A stretch of DNA of 64,000 nucleotides from assembly GCA_003707065.3 (NCBI GenBank), contig PPXM03000002.1:806001-870000 (forward strand), in the 5' to 3' direction. The notes below the pieces were generated by a model. It was not told the DNA's origin, searched no databases, and saw only the letters and a program-made list of their open reading frames with translations. The translations under genes and the position numbers were made by a program. Numbering within the stretch: position 1 is the first letter of the stretch; each line of letters begins with the position of its first letter. The stretch is from Trigonopsis variabilis (taxonomy: Eukaryota > Ascomycota > Trigonopsidomycetes > Trigonopsidales > Trigonopsidaceae). Below are positions 20,207-31,034 of this stretch, in pieces.

Positions 20207-23200
20207 ATGGCGTCGTCTTCTTCTGGAAGACATTCCCGTCAGCCTAGTATTCTGTCATACACTAGAAGGTTTTTCTCAAGGTCCTCTGAGACAGAATCGC
20301 AACGGAAGTCGGAGTTTCGAGGGAGTACTACTCATCCTGCAACGAAAGCTACAAAATCATGCTTGAGAGCTGCTGAAATACAAAACCAATTATCAAAGTC
20401 CAACAATCTGGATAGCCACGAGAACAATCCGCAAAAAAGGAAGCATTCTGGCCTATCTGACACGGACAGTACTGATAAGAAAACACCTACAACTTCAGTT
20501 TATAGGAGAGCATTAGAGCCTACTGAGAAATCGAGCGATGAAGATTCGGATAATAAGTCAGAATCATCCGATGATCTTCCTCTGCACGCGAGGGCTTCAT
20601 CGCCCAGTAAGACGCAAACCACAAAAAATCTGATATCCGGAAAATTATCACTCGAAGGTTCTTCGGACTCTAAGCGCTCATCAGCTTCGCGAAAGGAAGA
20701 TACCCTATGCCAAAATGCGCTGAAAGGCGAGCTGGAGACTTCGAAAGAGGGAGAGAGAACAAATGGACAAGCTCGTCTGAAAACAAATTCACCGTCACTG
20801 TCACCTTCTGTCGTCGATGACTCTGAGGAGTCTTTTGAAACATCATTGACCAAGATACCCAGTGAAGAATCTAATAACGCTTCTCACTCAGAATCAGAAT
20901 CGAAGAAATCAGCACCTCTTTCTCGGTCTAGCGTGGAGATTTCTAGGGAAAGTACGAAAAGTTCTTTATTAGATTCCGCGGACTCAGATCCTGAGAATAC
21001 TCTTATCGTTAAGGTTCCGAAATCTAATCTGAGGCGGGGGCGTGGCCTCTTGGCAAAACTTGAATCTAGCGACTCTGATCAGGCTCCATTGACGATATCA
21101 AAGAGAAAAAGGAAACATCTGACCAATAAACGAAAAACATCTGAAAGAGCGTCTGAATCGTCTGAATCATCTGAATCATCCGATGATCCTCTTAGTCTGA
21201 GTTCCAAATCTCTTGTCAATCATAGAAGACGAAGAAGAAAAAGAGTGATTTCCGAGATCGTTGAACACCTTTCTTCCGAAAGTGAGTCTGATACATCTTT
21301 ACTTTTAGAAAAAAGGAAACACGATGATATCGAAAAAGATGAAGATTATGCGAGCGATGATGATGACGATTTACTGGGCGAAGAAGATGACGAAGAAGAA
21401 GTTATTTCTGACAATGAAAAAATACTCTCTCTAGAAAGCAGAATCCGCCAAGTTGTGAAAAGGCGCAAAGCGTTTTACTATCGCTATAAGGATGTCATCA
21501 ACCCCTTGCTCCCAGCAAAACCAAAGCGAGTTAATTACTATCAAGCGTACAGCCAGCCTAAAACTCTTTGTGAGCTGAAACCTCGAAGAAAGTCTGATGA
21601 CTTGGTCATTCGGTATCTAGTGGGCGAGCTACTTGACTATCAAAAGGAGGCCGTTTGTTTCTTGATCTGGTTATACGAAAACGGAATTAACGGCATCCTC
21701 GGGGACGAGATGGGCTTGGGGAAGACAATCCAAGCAATATCAATGATATTATGGATAATAGAACACCAGCCTGGCTGCGGAACATTTTTAGTTGTTGCTC
21801 CTCTAAGCATTTTGGAGGTTTGGATGAGTGAATTAGAGAAATTTGCACCTCACCTACGAGTAGTACGATTTCATGGACCTAAACAGGAACGAGAAGCCTT
21901 AATTAACCAACTACTGTCTGAAGAAGATGACAGTGGTGGAAAAACTAATATCGTCGTGACAACATACGAAACAATTGTGTCTGAGAAAGATTTTTTCAAG
22001 TCGGGTGTCTGGGAAGGGGTTATTTTGGATGAAGGGCATCGGATCAAAAATGAACAAACGGCTGCAGCTACTGTGCTCAGATCTGTTCGATCCTATTTCC
22101 GATTAATTCTTAGTGGGACTCCTCTCCAGAATGATTTAACTGAGCGTGAGTAGTAGAATAATAGCTGTCTGTTTAACTCCAGTATGGTCACTATTACATT
22201 TTCTCCTCCCGGAAGCCTTCAACTCAAAATCCTCTCAGAGGTTCATGGAAGCTTGTAATCTTGGAAATGGCCAGGTGGACAAACAGTTTTTAGTCAAAGT
22301 TAGGAGATTTCTGAAAATAATAATGATACGTCGTTTGAAAGATGAAGTGAAACTCAGTATTCCTCCAAAGGAAGAGATTGAAGGTAAGCTCTCGTCACTG
22401 AAGCCCGGCACTAATTATCAGTATATCTTCCGTTGACAAAGTATCAAAAATGGTTTTATAAGCAAATACTTGATCAGGTTGACCCGAAAGTATTCCTGGA
22501 CATCTTTGATAATTTCAGCGCAAAAATTAATGAGAATGTCGATGAAGGCCAGGAAGTTGAAAAAACCAACGACAGAGGACAGAATAATCGGAATCAACTA
22601 CTTAATCTATTAGTTCAGTTGCGGAAATGTTGCGACCATCCGTTTGTATTCGAAAGTGCTCTTTTCGATTCGCCAACTACCGAAGATGTAATGATCGCGA
22701 GCAATAAAATGGTGTTCTTGGATCGCCTGGTTAGTGACGCTTTAGAAAATGATCATCGAATAATAATATTTTCCTCTTTTACCACCGTTCTCGATGTTAT
22801 AGCAGACTTTCTTAAGCGACGACATATTCAGGTTACAAGGATTGATGGATCATACAGCAGGGCACGACGCGCACTGAACTTATATCTGTACAATCGGTCA
22901 CAAAGTCCATATCTAGTCATGTTAATGTCGACTCGGGCTGGTAGTCACGGATTGACTTTAACATCAGCTGACACTGTGGTGATGTTTGACTCTGACTGGA
23001 ATCCTCAAGTGAATCTTCAAGCTATGGCCCGATCTCATCGGTTAGGCCAGAAGAAAAAGGTCACTGTTTATCAGCTCATCAGTCGAGGGACCGTTGAAGA
23101 GCAGATGATGAGTCGGATACGCAAGAAGCTCTATCTGAGTACCGTCGTTGCTGAAAACCTTAATTCTTCTTCAGAAACAGGGAAAGATGCGGTAGAAGCG

Positions 23201-25949
23201 ACTGATGAAGATGAAAGTTTATCCTTGGAAGCACTGAAAAAATTTATACGTCGAGGTGCCATGGCTTTAGCAGATTCTGAGCAGGATCTCGATGCTTTTA
23301 TGACAGCTGATCTTGCTACCATTGTAAAGATGTTTAGACATGGAATTGATAAGGAATCTTCGGATACTAAAGAAGTCACCAAAGAGGAGGAAGCGCATTG
23401 GCTGCAAATGGTCGAACGCGTGAATACTCGAGCGTTGGATGGAAAGATTCAAGAATCCAAGAAGAAAACTCGAAATAAAGATTCAAAGATGACACCAATG
23501 CTAAAAGATCTCGGAATGACACCTGAACAATACGAGCAACTAGCGCTGAATGGATTTAAAAAACGAAGCATTAGATCCAGAATGACTGTTTTGGATGGTC
23601 AGTATGTCTTACGAGCTTCAAGCGAGGGAGATTCTACATCTTCCGGTGTTGAGACTTCCGGCAAAAAGCGTGCACACATTACATTTCAACACCAAGGAGT
23701 AAGTCAGATTAGTAGTAAGATGACTTTATACTAACTTACAGTACTGCCAATTATGTCTGAATCCTTTAGCTGAGAATGAAGACAACGACAATGAAGAACG
23801 GCAGCAAAAAGGAGGTGAAGAAGAGGACATTCTTTATTGTCATTATTGCCCAAGAAGTTCACACAAGAGCTGCGGAGAAGCATACGGTTGGGAGCACATG
23901 ACCAATCGGAAATGGCGATGTTGCCAGCATCGCTGCATGGTGTGTCACCGTAGTGCTAGTGAAGCCGGGAACATGCTATTTAGATGTCGAGGATGCCCCG
24001 CCACATATTGTGAGAGCTGCATTGATTTCAGTCGAGTTGTCTGTCGAGGCGATACCTTACCTGAAATGCAAGCTTTAGGCTATCCTGAGCGCTCCTCTGT
24101 GTTTTGGATTCAGTGTCCCGAGTGCGTTTCCTATTTTGCTGAGCATCCTGATGAATATGGGACCGAACTTGAAACGGTCGAAACTGTTGAAGGGCCATCA
24201 AAAATAGAAGCATTTCTAAAGAAATTAGATGAGGGCGCATTCGAGAATGTAGAAGAGCCGCCTGCTGATTCCTCTACTCAACAACCTGCAAAGGCAATGG
24301 AATCTATCCATCGAAGTGTTTCAAAACTACGAATCAATCCGCCTGCTCCCCCTCGCGCATCTTCCTCCGCTAAAAGCGATAAATATCCGAAGGGCAATGC
24401 TTTGCCTTCAGCTGCCGATTATTCTCTCTATCCTAGTACAGAACCAACAGATATCTTTCAAAACAGGCATATTCCTGCTTTTTCCGCTAAAGAGCTGACA
24501 ATAATCCATGAGTACCCTGACTCTTCTGTTTGCAAATTAATCTCTACCAATACTGCTCCTGAGAATCCGGGTCCCCGGTCGCAGGCTTCTCAAACGACGG
24601 AATCTTCCGCAGTACATACCAGTTCTGATTCCACAACATCCGGGAGCCAAAGGCTCACTGAGGCGCCTGAGGTACCAGCTTCTCATTCGTCGAACCAGCC
24701 TCCTGTTGCGGCTGGTCAGCCAAGCAAAAATACTAGTGTGCCGCTACAGGACTTATTAAATGTGATCAGATCATTCTGCAAAAGCCATTTATTTAAAAGC
24801 GCTCTTCAGTTATCAAGTGCAGAATTCAATCAAGCATTTCCGGCAGAGATCTCTGGTAAAAATGGGGATTCTCGCATGAACTATATTTTTGCTTTTGGCT
24901 TCGTGAAATACCTGGAGCTAAGTCTTCTGCGTTTACGAAAGTTTTACAACGACTTTCGGGGCCCTTATGCTGTTTACGGCCAAAATGCTGAGGTTCAAGA
25001 CTTCATGAAGGGTTATGACATGTTATATGTTCGACTTCAGGATTTATGGAAAATACTGGTCTACTGTTTGTCGTGTATCGCCGAAGGTGACCACAAATGT
25101 GGATACCGGGTACATGAGGAGATTCAGGCGCTGAAAGATGGTTTCAAGCTGCTTACAAAGGTCCAGCATGACAACTATCAGAGGCAATCTGTCGATATAA
25201 CCAAGGCGATAAGAGAAACGACTAAGTCAGGCTTCGCAGATCAGGCTGGGCTATCTAGTCTCTACGAAGAACTAAGCAAGTGCAATTCGTGCCTTTCCTT
25301 CGTGAACGATGCTACTGCCTTGTCGTTATACCTTTTTAATTTTTTTGCGACCCGCTTTGTCACATTGCAGAGTGTCGTCATTATGGAGAATCAATACTCA
25401 TCGTTTGCAGCTAAAGAGGGGGCTGTATATACGGATATTTATCAGCTAATCAGAGCTGGTGTGAAAGCCACTCTATCTTCTTCATCGAGTATGCTTGAGG
25501 AAGATACCAACCGATTCCTCATCAAAACTCCTTTTAATTTTCAGCAACAGCATAAGCCTAATTCAAAGAATCGTCCTTCACAACTGGGTCATCCCGCATC
25601 AGGACAAGCTCCTCATTCACTACTTTCCAAATCCCAAGGAGGACCGTTTGAGTCCGGTCAGGAGCATCCCATCATTTCCTTTGCCTCTTCAGCATCTCAA
25701 TATCTACGTTCCTCTAAGGATAATAATAATACGCTTTCTCATTCTCACGATTACCGTCCTCTCTTTATTTCGACGTCAGCGCCCGCCCTCTCTTCTGGCC
25801 CTTCTTTAGCAGCCCTGGTAAGACCAACATTAGAACAAGGGGCTCAACGATCAATTCTAGCGCCGGCTATGTCTGTTTCTCGTGAGAATATTCTATACCA
25901 GCGTTGGCAAGGGATCGTTCTTCCCGTCTTGAGACACCGAAACGTCTAG
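20207..25949 (+). CDS. Large SNF2-family chromatin remodeller with C-terminal PHD-like zinc fingers
   Basis: DNA-dependent ATPase of the SNF2 superfamily. Exons 20207-22145, 22183-22383, 22422-23698 and 23742-25949 give 1874 residues. The three introns (37, 38 and 43 nt) are in frame with CTAAC, CTAAT or TTAAC before the AG. The first 440 residues are Ser/Glu-rich and disordered. The ATPase follows: GDEMGLGKT (Walker A, about residue 500), VLDEGH-type box reading ILDEGHRIKN, SGTPLQNDLTELWSLLHFLL, and C-lobe LRKCCDHPFVFES, STRAGSHGLTLTSADTVVMF, QAMARSHRLGQKKKVTVYQL. After a conserved-looking linker (MTPMLKDLGMTPEQYEQLAL), exon 4 opens a Cys/His cluster (YCQLC, YCHYC, HKSC, CMVC, RCRGC, YCESC) like tandem PHD fingers. 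A long helical C-terminal region without recognised family ends it. ISWI/CHD-like kinship is likely, but the subfamily is unsure. Confidence 0.85.
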
Positions 25950-26078
25950 TCTTCACGTGATCTCGGTATCGGCTCGCTCCTAGAGGCAACCGACGAGGTT
26001 GTCCCCCCTGTACCCGTCCCCTGCGGCGCTCCTGGATAGGCAGATAAAAGGGGACAAACGAGCAAGGCCATCAAAACC

Positions 26079-27095
26079 ATGGGAATTGAGAAATTTGCAA
26101 GGTATGCTCTGACATTTGGGCCGTCTCCGATCGTGCCAATGAAGCGTCTATCGGCCGCTTTAGGCGGAAAGGTCAATATCTGGGCGAAGCGTGAAGACTG
26201 CAATTCGGGACTGGCATTTGGAGGTAACAAGACTCGCAAGTTAGAGTATCTGATTCCGGAGGCGATCGAAGGAGGCTATGATACATTGGTGTCGATTGGA
26301 GGGATCCAGTCGAACCAGACCCGACAAGTCGCCGCGGTTGCTGCTCATCTAGGCATGAAATGTACATTGGTTCAGGAAAACTGGGTTGATTATAACGATT
26401 CGGTCTACGACCGGGTCGGGAACATCGAGCTTTCAAGGATCATGGGTGCTGATGTGAGATTGAACCCTGCGGGCTTTGATATCGGCATTCGCAAGTCGTG
26501 GCAGGAGGCCATGGACGATGTTAAAGCTCAAGGTGGGAAGCCGTTTCCTATTCCCGCCGGATGCTCTGAGCATCCCTATGGAGGTCTTGGATTTGTAAGG
26601 TTTGCGGATGAAGTGCGAGAGCAGGAGAAGGCATTAGGTATAAAGTTCGACTACATTGTTGTGTGTGCAGTGACTGGTTCTACTATGGCTGGAATGGTAG
26701 TCGGATTTGCCAAAGACGGCCGTCAGAGACGTGTACTTGGAATTGATGGCTCATTCACTCCTGATAAGACCAAGACGCAAGTGCTTCGCATTGCCCAGAA
26801 TACCGCCGACCTGATAGATTTGGGCCAGCAGCTGACCAAAGACGACATTGTGATCGACACTCGGTTTGCTCATCCTGCTTACGGATTACCCAACGAGGGC
26901 ACTCTGGACGCCATTCGACTCTGTGCTCGAACGGAAGGAGTGTTGACGGACCCGGTCTATGAGGGCAAGTCGATGGACGGTATGATTACCAAGATTAAAG
27001 AGGGAGAGATCCCCGAAGGATCTAACGTACTCTACGCCCATTTGGGTGGTCAGCCAGCCTTGAGTGCTTACAGTTATATTTTTAGAGATGGCTAG
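26079..27095 (+). CDS. acdS: 1-aminocyclopropane-1-carboxylate deaminase
   Basis: PLP enzyme splitting ACC, the plant ethylene precursor, to 2-oxobutyrate and ammonia. The 338 residues equal the length of the Pseudomonas enzyme, and key positions carry the same numbers: Lys51 (GGNKTRK, PLP Schiff base), Ser78 (IQSNQ), Tyr268, Tyr294, Glu295 (DPVYEGKSM) and Leu322 (AHLGG). Glu295 and Leu322 are the residues that separate true ACC deaminase from the related D-cysteine desulfhydrases. Single exon; it starts 129 bp after the SNF2 gene. The family is patchy in fungi and is thought to have come from bacteria. The role could be nitrogen scavenging or plant interaction. Confidence 0.95.
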   Translation: MGIEKFARYALTFGPSPIVPMKRLSAALGGKVNIWAKREDCNSGLAFGGNKTRKLEYLIPEAIEGGYDTLVSIGGIQSNQTRQVAAVAAHLGMKCTLVQENWVDYNDSVYDRVGNIELSRIMGADVRLNPAGFDIGIRKSWQEAMDDVKAQGGKPFPIPAGCSEHPYGGLGFVRFADEVREQEKALGIKFDYIVVCAVTGSTMAGMVVGFAKDGRQRRVLGIDGSFTPDKTKTQVLRIAQNTADLIDLGQQLTKDDIVIDTRFAHPAYGLPNEGTLDAIRLCARTEGVLTDPVYEGKSMDGMITKIKEGEIPEGSNVLYAHLGGQPALSAYSYIFRDG

Positions 27096-27520
27096 TTGGC
27101 TAGTGTATGATAGATGTGAAATGAAATGATATTTATGGCAAGAGCAGCAGAGTCGCAGCAGAGTCGCAACATAAGGACGGACTCAGCCTTACCTAGAATG
27201 ACAGTTAGCGAAGAGAATAGACCACAAGCACCTGATGCCATTGGGCAAAAGGAGGATTGACAGTACCCAGCCTTAGCGGCGAGATCTGTCCGTGCCTCAT
27301 GCCAATCAACGTCCCAGCGGTCGGCCCTGGATGTGGACTGACTCGACGTAACGGTGGCGCGCGGCGCGATGAGGATTGAAAGATAAAGATGGCACAATAG
27401 TAAAGATAACGGGCAGGCAGCAAAGCAGACGCCTTCAAGGTAATCTGCTCTAGTGCTGAGGGGGGGTAGAACCAGGTTAGACGTTTCTGGACATGTAAAA
27501 ACCGGATGGATAACGGGATC

Positions 27521-27533
27521 TTCCAGAAGTTTC
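27521..27533. promoter_or_regulatory. Heat-shock element upstream of STF2-like gene
   Basis: TTCCAGAAGTTTC: three perfectly spaced alternating nTTCn/nGAAn units, the minimal high-affinity Hsf1 site. It lies 322 bp before the ATG of the hydrophilin gene. Confidence 0.6.
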
Positions 27534-27748
27534 TAGGACTCCCAAAAATGATCGTCGGCGATTACACCAGCAAAACGCGGGGAAGACGGGCCGGGAAGAA
27601 AGGATGATAGAATTTAACAGTGTAGACAGATGAAAAAATATAAATGAGATAAAAATAAAAGATTGAGTTCCTTGGTGATCGGTCAATCAGCCGCAATATG
27701 TTGCAGGACTGACGTAAACAAGGTAATGCAAGGTCTCGTGACTGGCAC

Positions 27749-27756
27749 TATAAATA
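27749..27756 (+). promoter_or_regulatory. TATA box of STF2-like gene
   Basis: TATAAATA 99 bp upstream of the ATG, a consensus TATA element as expected for an inducible stress gene. Confidence 0.55.
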
Positions 27757-27854
27757 AAGGGCTGAGTGCCTACCACAGTATCCAACCTGAATAGTTTGAG
27801 AGACTTATTGATATATTTATATTTGGATATATTTAGCTTACTTTTATTTGAACA

Positions 27855-28121
27855 ATGACTCGAACAAGACATTCGTTCTCTACCGTGGGATCTGAAGAGG
27901 ACCATCTCCCTCGCCATTATGGAAAGGCCAGTGGTGAGCCAGTGTCGACTCATCCCAAAAAGAATGGGGCAGGAAAAGGCAATTGGGGTAAAGAAGGAGA
28001 TGAGATTGCTGATCTTGAGGGAGATATCAACTTTTCCCACCCTCGTCGTCACTCCAACTCGAATCCGGCAAGACCCTCTCTTCCTCGCTTTTCGTCCAAT
28101 GAGCAAGAAGTTTTTGAATGA
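27855..28121 (+). CDS. STF2: STF2-like hydrophilin
   Basis: Small hydrophilic protein of 88 residues; yeast Stf2 (84 residues) protects against desiccation and was first described with the F1F0-ATPase inhibitor. The start MTRTRHS and the central KKNGAGKGNWGKEGDEI closely match Stf2 (MTRTNKW; GKGNWGKPGDEI). The GKGNWG motif is shared with Stm1/SERBP1-type RNA-binding proteins. Single exon; Gly, Ser, Asn and charged residues dominate and there are few aromatics. The upstream heat-shock element and TATA box fit stress induction. Confidence 0.85.
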   Translation: MTRTRHSFSTVGSEEDHLPRHYGKASGEPVSTHPKKNGAGKGNWGKEGDEIADLEGDINFSHPRRHSNSNPARPSLPRFSSNEQEVFE

Positions 28122-28954
28122 TTCCTAGACGTTCTAGATCTCTAGTGGCCTTGAAAATCCCAACAAAAAGAAGAGATTGTGAGTAGATGAACGATGAACA
28201 TATGGCTGGCCATGATGATGACTTGATGAAAATCCTTTAGTATTTAGCTATGAAATCGCTTATTAGTTGCTGCTTTCTTATCTCTGTAGATGTGTTTGAC
28301 CTGATTCGCCATTGCGAGATTCATTGACGATGATCTATGACCGCTGGTCATGCCTATCCCCCTTATCGTTGTAACAGGAGAACACGATAAGGAGACGTTT
28401 ACCGCAAAAGGCCATGACGCATCTGGCAGTCGGCTTGAGCTGCACTCGCTTCTGTTAGATAAGAACAAACACGAGTCTAGAAGCAGCATCGTCTGGTGTC
28501 CTTTGGATCTTGAGCATCCACATTTGAGGGGTTCTGGTATCATCGATTCTTTCTCTACGTCAAGATCAATTTGCGCTTGCAAATTCCCAGGCAGACATCT
28601 ATAATGGATAGACAATACCTGATGCGGAATAGATTGAGTGTCTTTAACGCGGACGTTCACTCTAGCAGAGGTAAAATCTACTGGCTCTTGACAGCGTGAA
28701 TTCAAAGCCAGCAGAAGACCTATATAACTGCATTGATCTTCAATGCCACAGAGAATAGAGTCAGTGGTGGCAAATGTTGTTTGTTGAAAAACAGTAGTCA
28801 CTTGTCAGAGGAACTTCTTCAACCAGCGCTACAAAAGGGCGAAGAACGGCGTATTGAGTGGAGGGCAAGAGATCATCCGTACAGTCCTGTTGAGCATCGA
28901 GGTAGAGCATGTAAGCTACAAGAAATACAAAGCAGATATTAGCCAACCAAACGC
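28122..28954 (-). other. Intergenic with an uncertain minus-strand frame
   Basis: Between STF2 and HAL3. A minus-strand frame without an ATG start runs about 28801-28244. It is fairly Cys-rich (CGIEDQC, KCGC, SRCQ), and a second frame just upstream (about 28943-28761) begins with a hydrophobic run (ICFVFLVAYMLYL). They could be exons of a small secreted protein, or part of the HAL3 3' region. No splice pair convinces me and no family is recognised. Confidence 0.25.
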
Positions 28955-29995
28955 CTAGACACTGTACCGACTGGTGACAGACTCGGCGTCGTCCTCCTTC
29001 TCGTTCTTCTCCTGTAAGATAAGTTCATCCGATTTATCCATGACATCCACGCTACTCTCTTCTTGGAGAGCCAGCTCTCTCTGGCCCGACTCTTTGACTG
29101 GGTCGTCGTCGTCTTCGTCAGCATCGTCGGTGGGGTAGCCGCCAAGTTTAATGATGATCCGGTCAGCCACATCGCTCCAGTCTCGCATTCCTCCCATTCC
29201 AATCTCGCCTTCGATTGCTACCTTCTCGACTGGTTTCAACACCTCGATCCAAGGCATCTCTTGTCTAATTGTTTCCAGTTCTCTCTTGGTGGCCGGGGCT
29301 TTATAAGTATACGGGTCCAAACTTGGCACCAAGATGATGGGTTTCGTGATATTCCAGGCGCGCACAACGCAAGTTAATAAGTTATCGCATAAACCCAGCG
29401 ATATTTTCGCCAAAGTATTCGCCGAACAAGGGCAAATCACCAGGATGTCGGCCCACCTCCTCAATTCGATGTGAAGAATGGGGTCTCCTCTTGACTGCCA
29501 GCATATCCATTCGTCTTTGTTGGTCCATAAATGGACATCTGACGGAATCTCTCCTCTAGATATAAAATGCTTCGCGGCCTCAGTTAAAATGACATGTATC
29601 TTGACCGCCCCTTCTCTTCCATAAACGCTGAGCAACTTCTCAATGATTAACCGTAATTTCGCGGCTCCTATCGCCCCTGTTGCCGCCACAAGGATATGTC
29701 GAGCGTCGTCTCGCCCGTCTCCCTCTCCAAACACTCGCCGCTCCCATCCGGTCGTCAGCGGCGCTGGATCTGCGCTTGCTGGCCGGCCGAATTCTGACTC
29801 TGAAGGAACAGGTACGTCAAAATGCGCATGAGCAGAAGGCGCCTTGGTCAGCGGCTCAATAGGAGGGGCATTATCAGATAAGGCCGGAGACTCTTCCCGA
29901 GGGGTTGATGGCGAAGCGAACAATAATGAACTCTGTGCCCTTGACGGCGATGGCGAAGATGCGTTTGCATTCAGAATCCCGGGCGGTCTGGTCAT
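28955..29995 (-). CDS. SIS2: Hal3/Sis2/Vhs3-type flavoprotein (PPCDC family, regulatory subunit)
   Basis: In yeast, Hal3 and Vhs3 inhibit the phosphatase Ppz1 and also join Cab3 in a heterotrimeric phosphopantothenoylcysteine decarboxylase for CoA synthesis. This 346-residue protein has a disordered leader, a flavodoxin-like domain (ILVAATGAIGAAKLRLI), the catalytic His175 (HIELRRWAD), CPCSANTLAKISLGLCDNLL, and a C-terminal acidic tail (DDADEDDDD). Two catalytic elements of true PPCDC are changed: the PxMN Asn reads PSLD (Asp227), and the clamp Cys is Glu262 (IEGEIGMGGM). Yeast Hal3 shows the same kind of loss and a similar GDIGLGGM segment, so a Hal3-type subunit is the best call. An earlier in-frame ATG is at 30079. 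The start at 29995 is chosen because the upstream part looks like leader sequence. Confidence 0.88.
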   Translation of the reverse strand: MTRPPGILNANASSPSPSRAQSSLLFASPSTPREESPALSDNAPPIEPLTKAPSAHAHFDVPVPSESEFGRPASADPAPLTTGWERRVFGEGDGRDDARHILVAATGAIGAAKLRLIIEKLLSVYGREGAVKIHVILTEAAKHFISRGEIPSDVHLWTNKDEWICWQSRGDPILHIELRRWADILVICPCSANTLAKISLGLCDNLLTCVVRAWNITKPIILVPSLDPYTYKAPATKRELETIRQEMPWIEVLKPVEKVAIEGEIGMGGMRDWSDVADRIIIKLGGYPTDDADEDDDDPVKESGQRELALQEESSVDVMDKSDELILQEKNEKEDDAESVTSRYSV

Positions 29996-31034
29996 GAATA
30001 ATGGAAGGCAGTGCTTGGTGATGTAACAATAAGATAAGTTGTGGTGTGGTAACAACGCCGTCCGGGTAAACTTCCCCATATGAATACCCGCTGCCAAGAG
30101 GAGTCATCCATCGCCTACAGGGTTAAATGTAGATTGAGGGATTCTGTTTACTGCAATAAATCCAATGTCCTAGTATATCATACCAATCTGTGTGGTCTTT
30201 GGCATGCTCTTACTGGCATCCTCCTTTTCCGCTTAAAGCGCTCGGTGAGGCAGCGTAACGACCGGCTAAAAGATGCGGCCGGCAATGAATTGACCAAAGC
30301 ATTCTATAGGCTAGATTAAGTAGATCTTTAGATAAGATATTATATGACCCACCTACAGTGTAGTTCCTAACTTGTCGCCTATGTTCCAGAAGGGCAACCT
30401 TTCAATGGTGCAATCAAATGATAAAACGATGCAGTTACTATAAGAGGGGTTTATGGTGGCATTTGCAAGAAATAATTTTCTATAGTAAATGAAGTCGAGA
30501 TAGCATTGCGCAAGTAGAATTAAATACAGGCGTAACGACAAAAACAGCAAACGATCTACCAGGGCATTCGCAGAAAACAAGTAGGCTAAGCTTCCATTTC
30601 AATCAATCAGGTTAATAAATAATCTCACTCACTGTTGAAGTAAGCTCCAAACTCGTTAAGATCAGATGTAGCATGGTCTATAGGCATAGCTAGGTCTCGA
30701 GCTCGAGCAGTATTAAAGCACTCTGACCCATTGCTGACTACTAGTTCATTCTTATTCAACGCAATTACAGGGCATCTTTCGCGTTATATAGCTTTCAATT
30801 GGATGTAGCTGGAACATATTAGCATAGTCTACTCGACAGTGGCTTCTGGCCAACTATCAAGAAATAGCAATACTCAGTAGTCGCTCTAAAAGTAAATTTC
30901 CGATCAATGCTAGACGTCTCCTAGACAGAATCCCTGGTAAATTCGTATCATTTTTGAGTCATTCCGCTCGCAGTCACACAGATATGACCCGTGCCTGTCA
31001 TAGTCAACCACCAAGATCCATCATCCTTCAAATC
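29996..31034. other. Intergenic, divergent HAL3/SER1 promoters
   Basis: About 1 kb between HAL3 and SER1. No gene beyond short unsupported frames (for example 30080-30319, 79 codons, no motif). A Gcn4-type site sits near SER1. Confidence 0.5.
30955..30961 (+). promoter_or_regulatory. Gcn4/AP-1 site (TGAGTCA) upstream of SER1
   Basis: Perfect TGAGTCA 74 bp before the chosen SER1 start and 23 bp before the alternative ATG at 30984. Gcn4/CpcA activates amino acid biosynthesis genes through this heptamer, so general amino acid control of SER1 is likely. It also slightly favours the downstream start. Confidence 0.55.

Larger units (their letters stand above)
27096..27854. other. Intergenic, ACC deaminase 3' region and STF2 promoter
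   Basis: A 759-bp spacer with a stress-promoter look: an STRE-type AGGGG within a G run (27459-27467), a three-unit heat-shock element and a TATA box. No gene recognised in it. Confidence 0.55.

Noticed and set aside
21140-21185. Short tandem repeat (TCTGAATCG/A) within the SNF2 gene
   Set aside because: It encodes a Ser-Glu run in a disordered region; common codon-level repetition, not a separate element.
22822-25949. Zinc-finger region as a separate gene from the SNF2 ATPase
   Set aside because: A 43-nt intron (23699-23741) with GTAAGT and CTAACTTACAG joins them in frame, and the first Cys pair of the finger begins exactly at the new exon.
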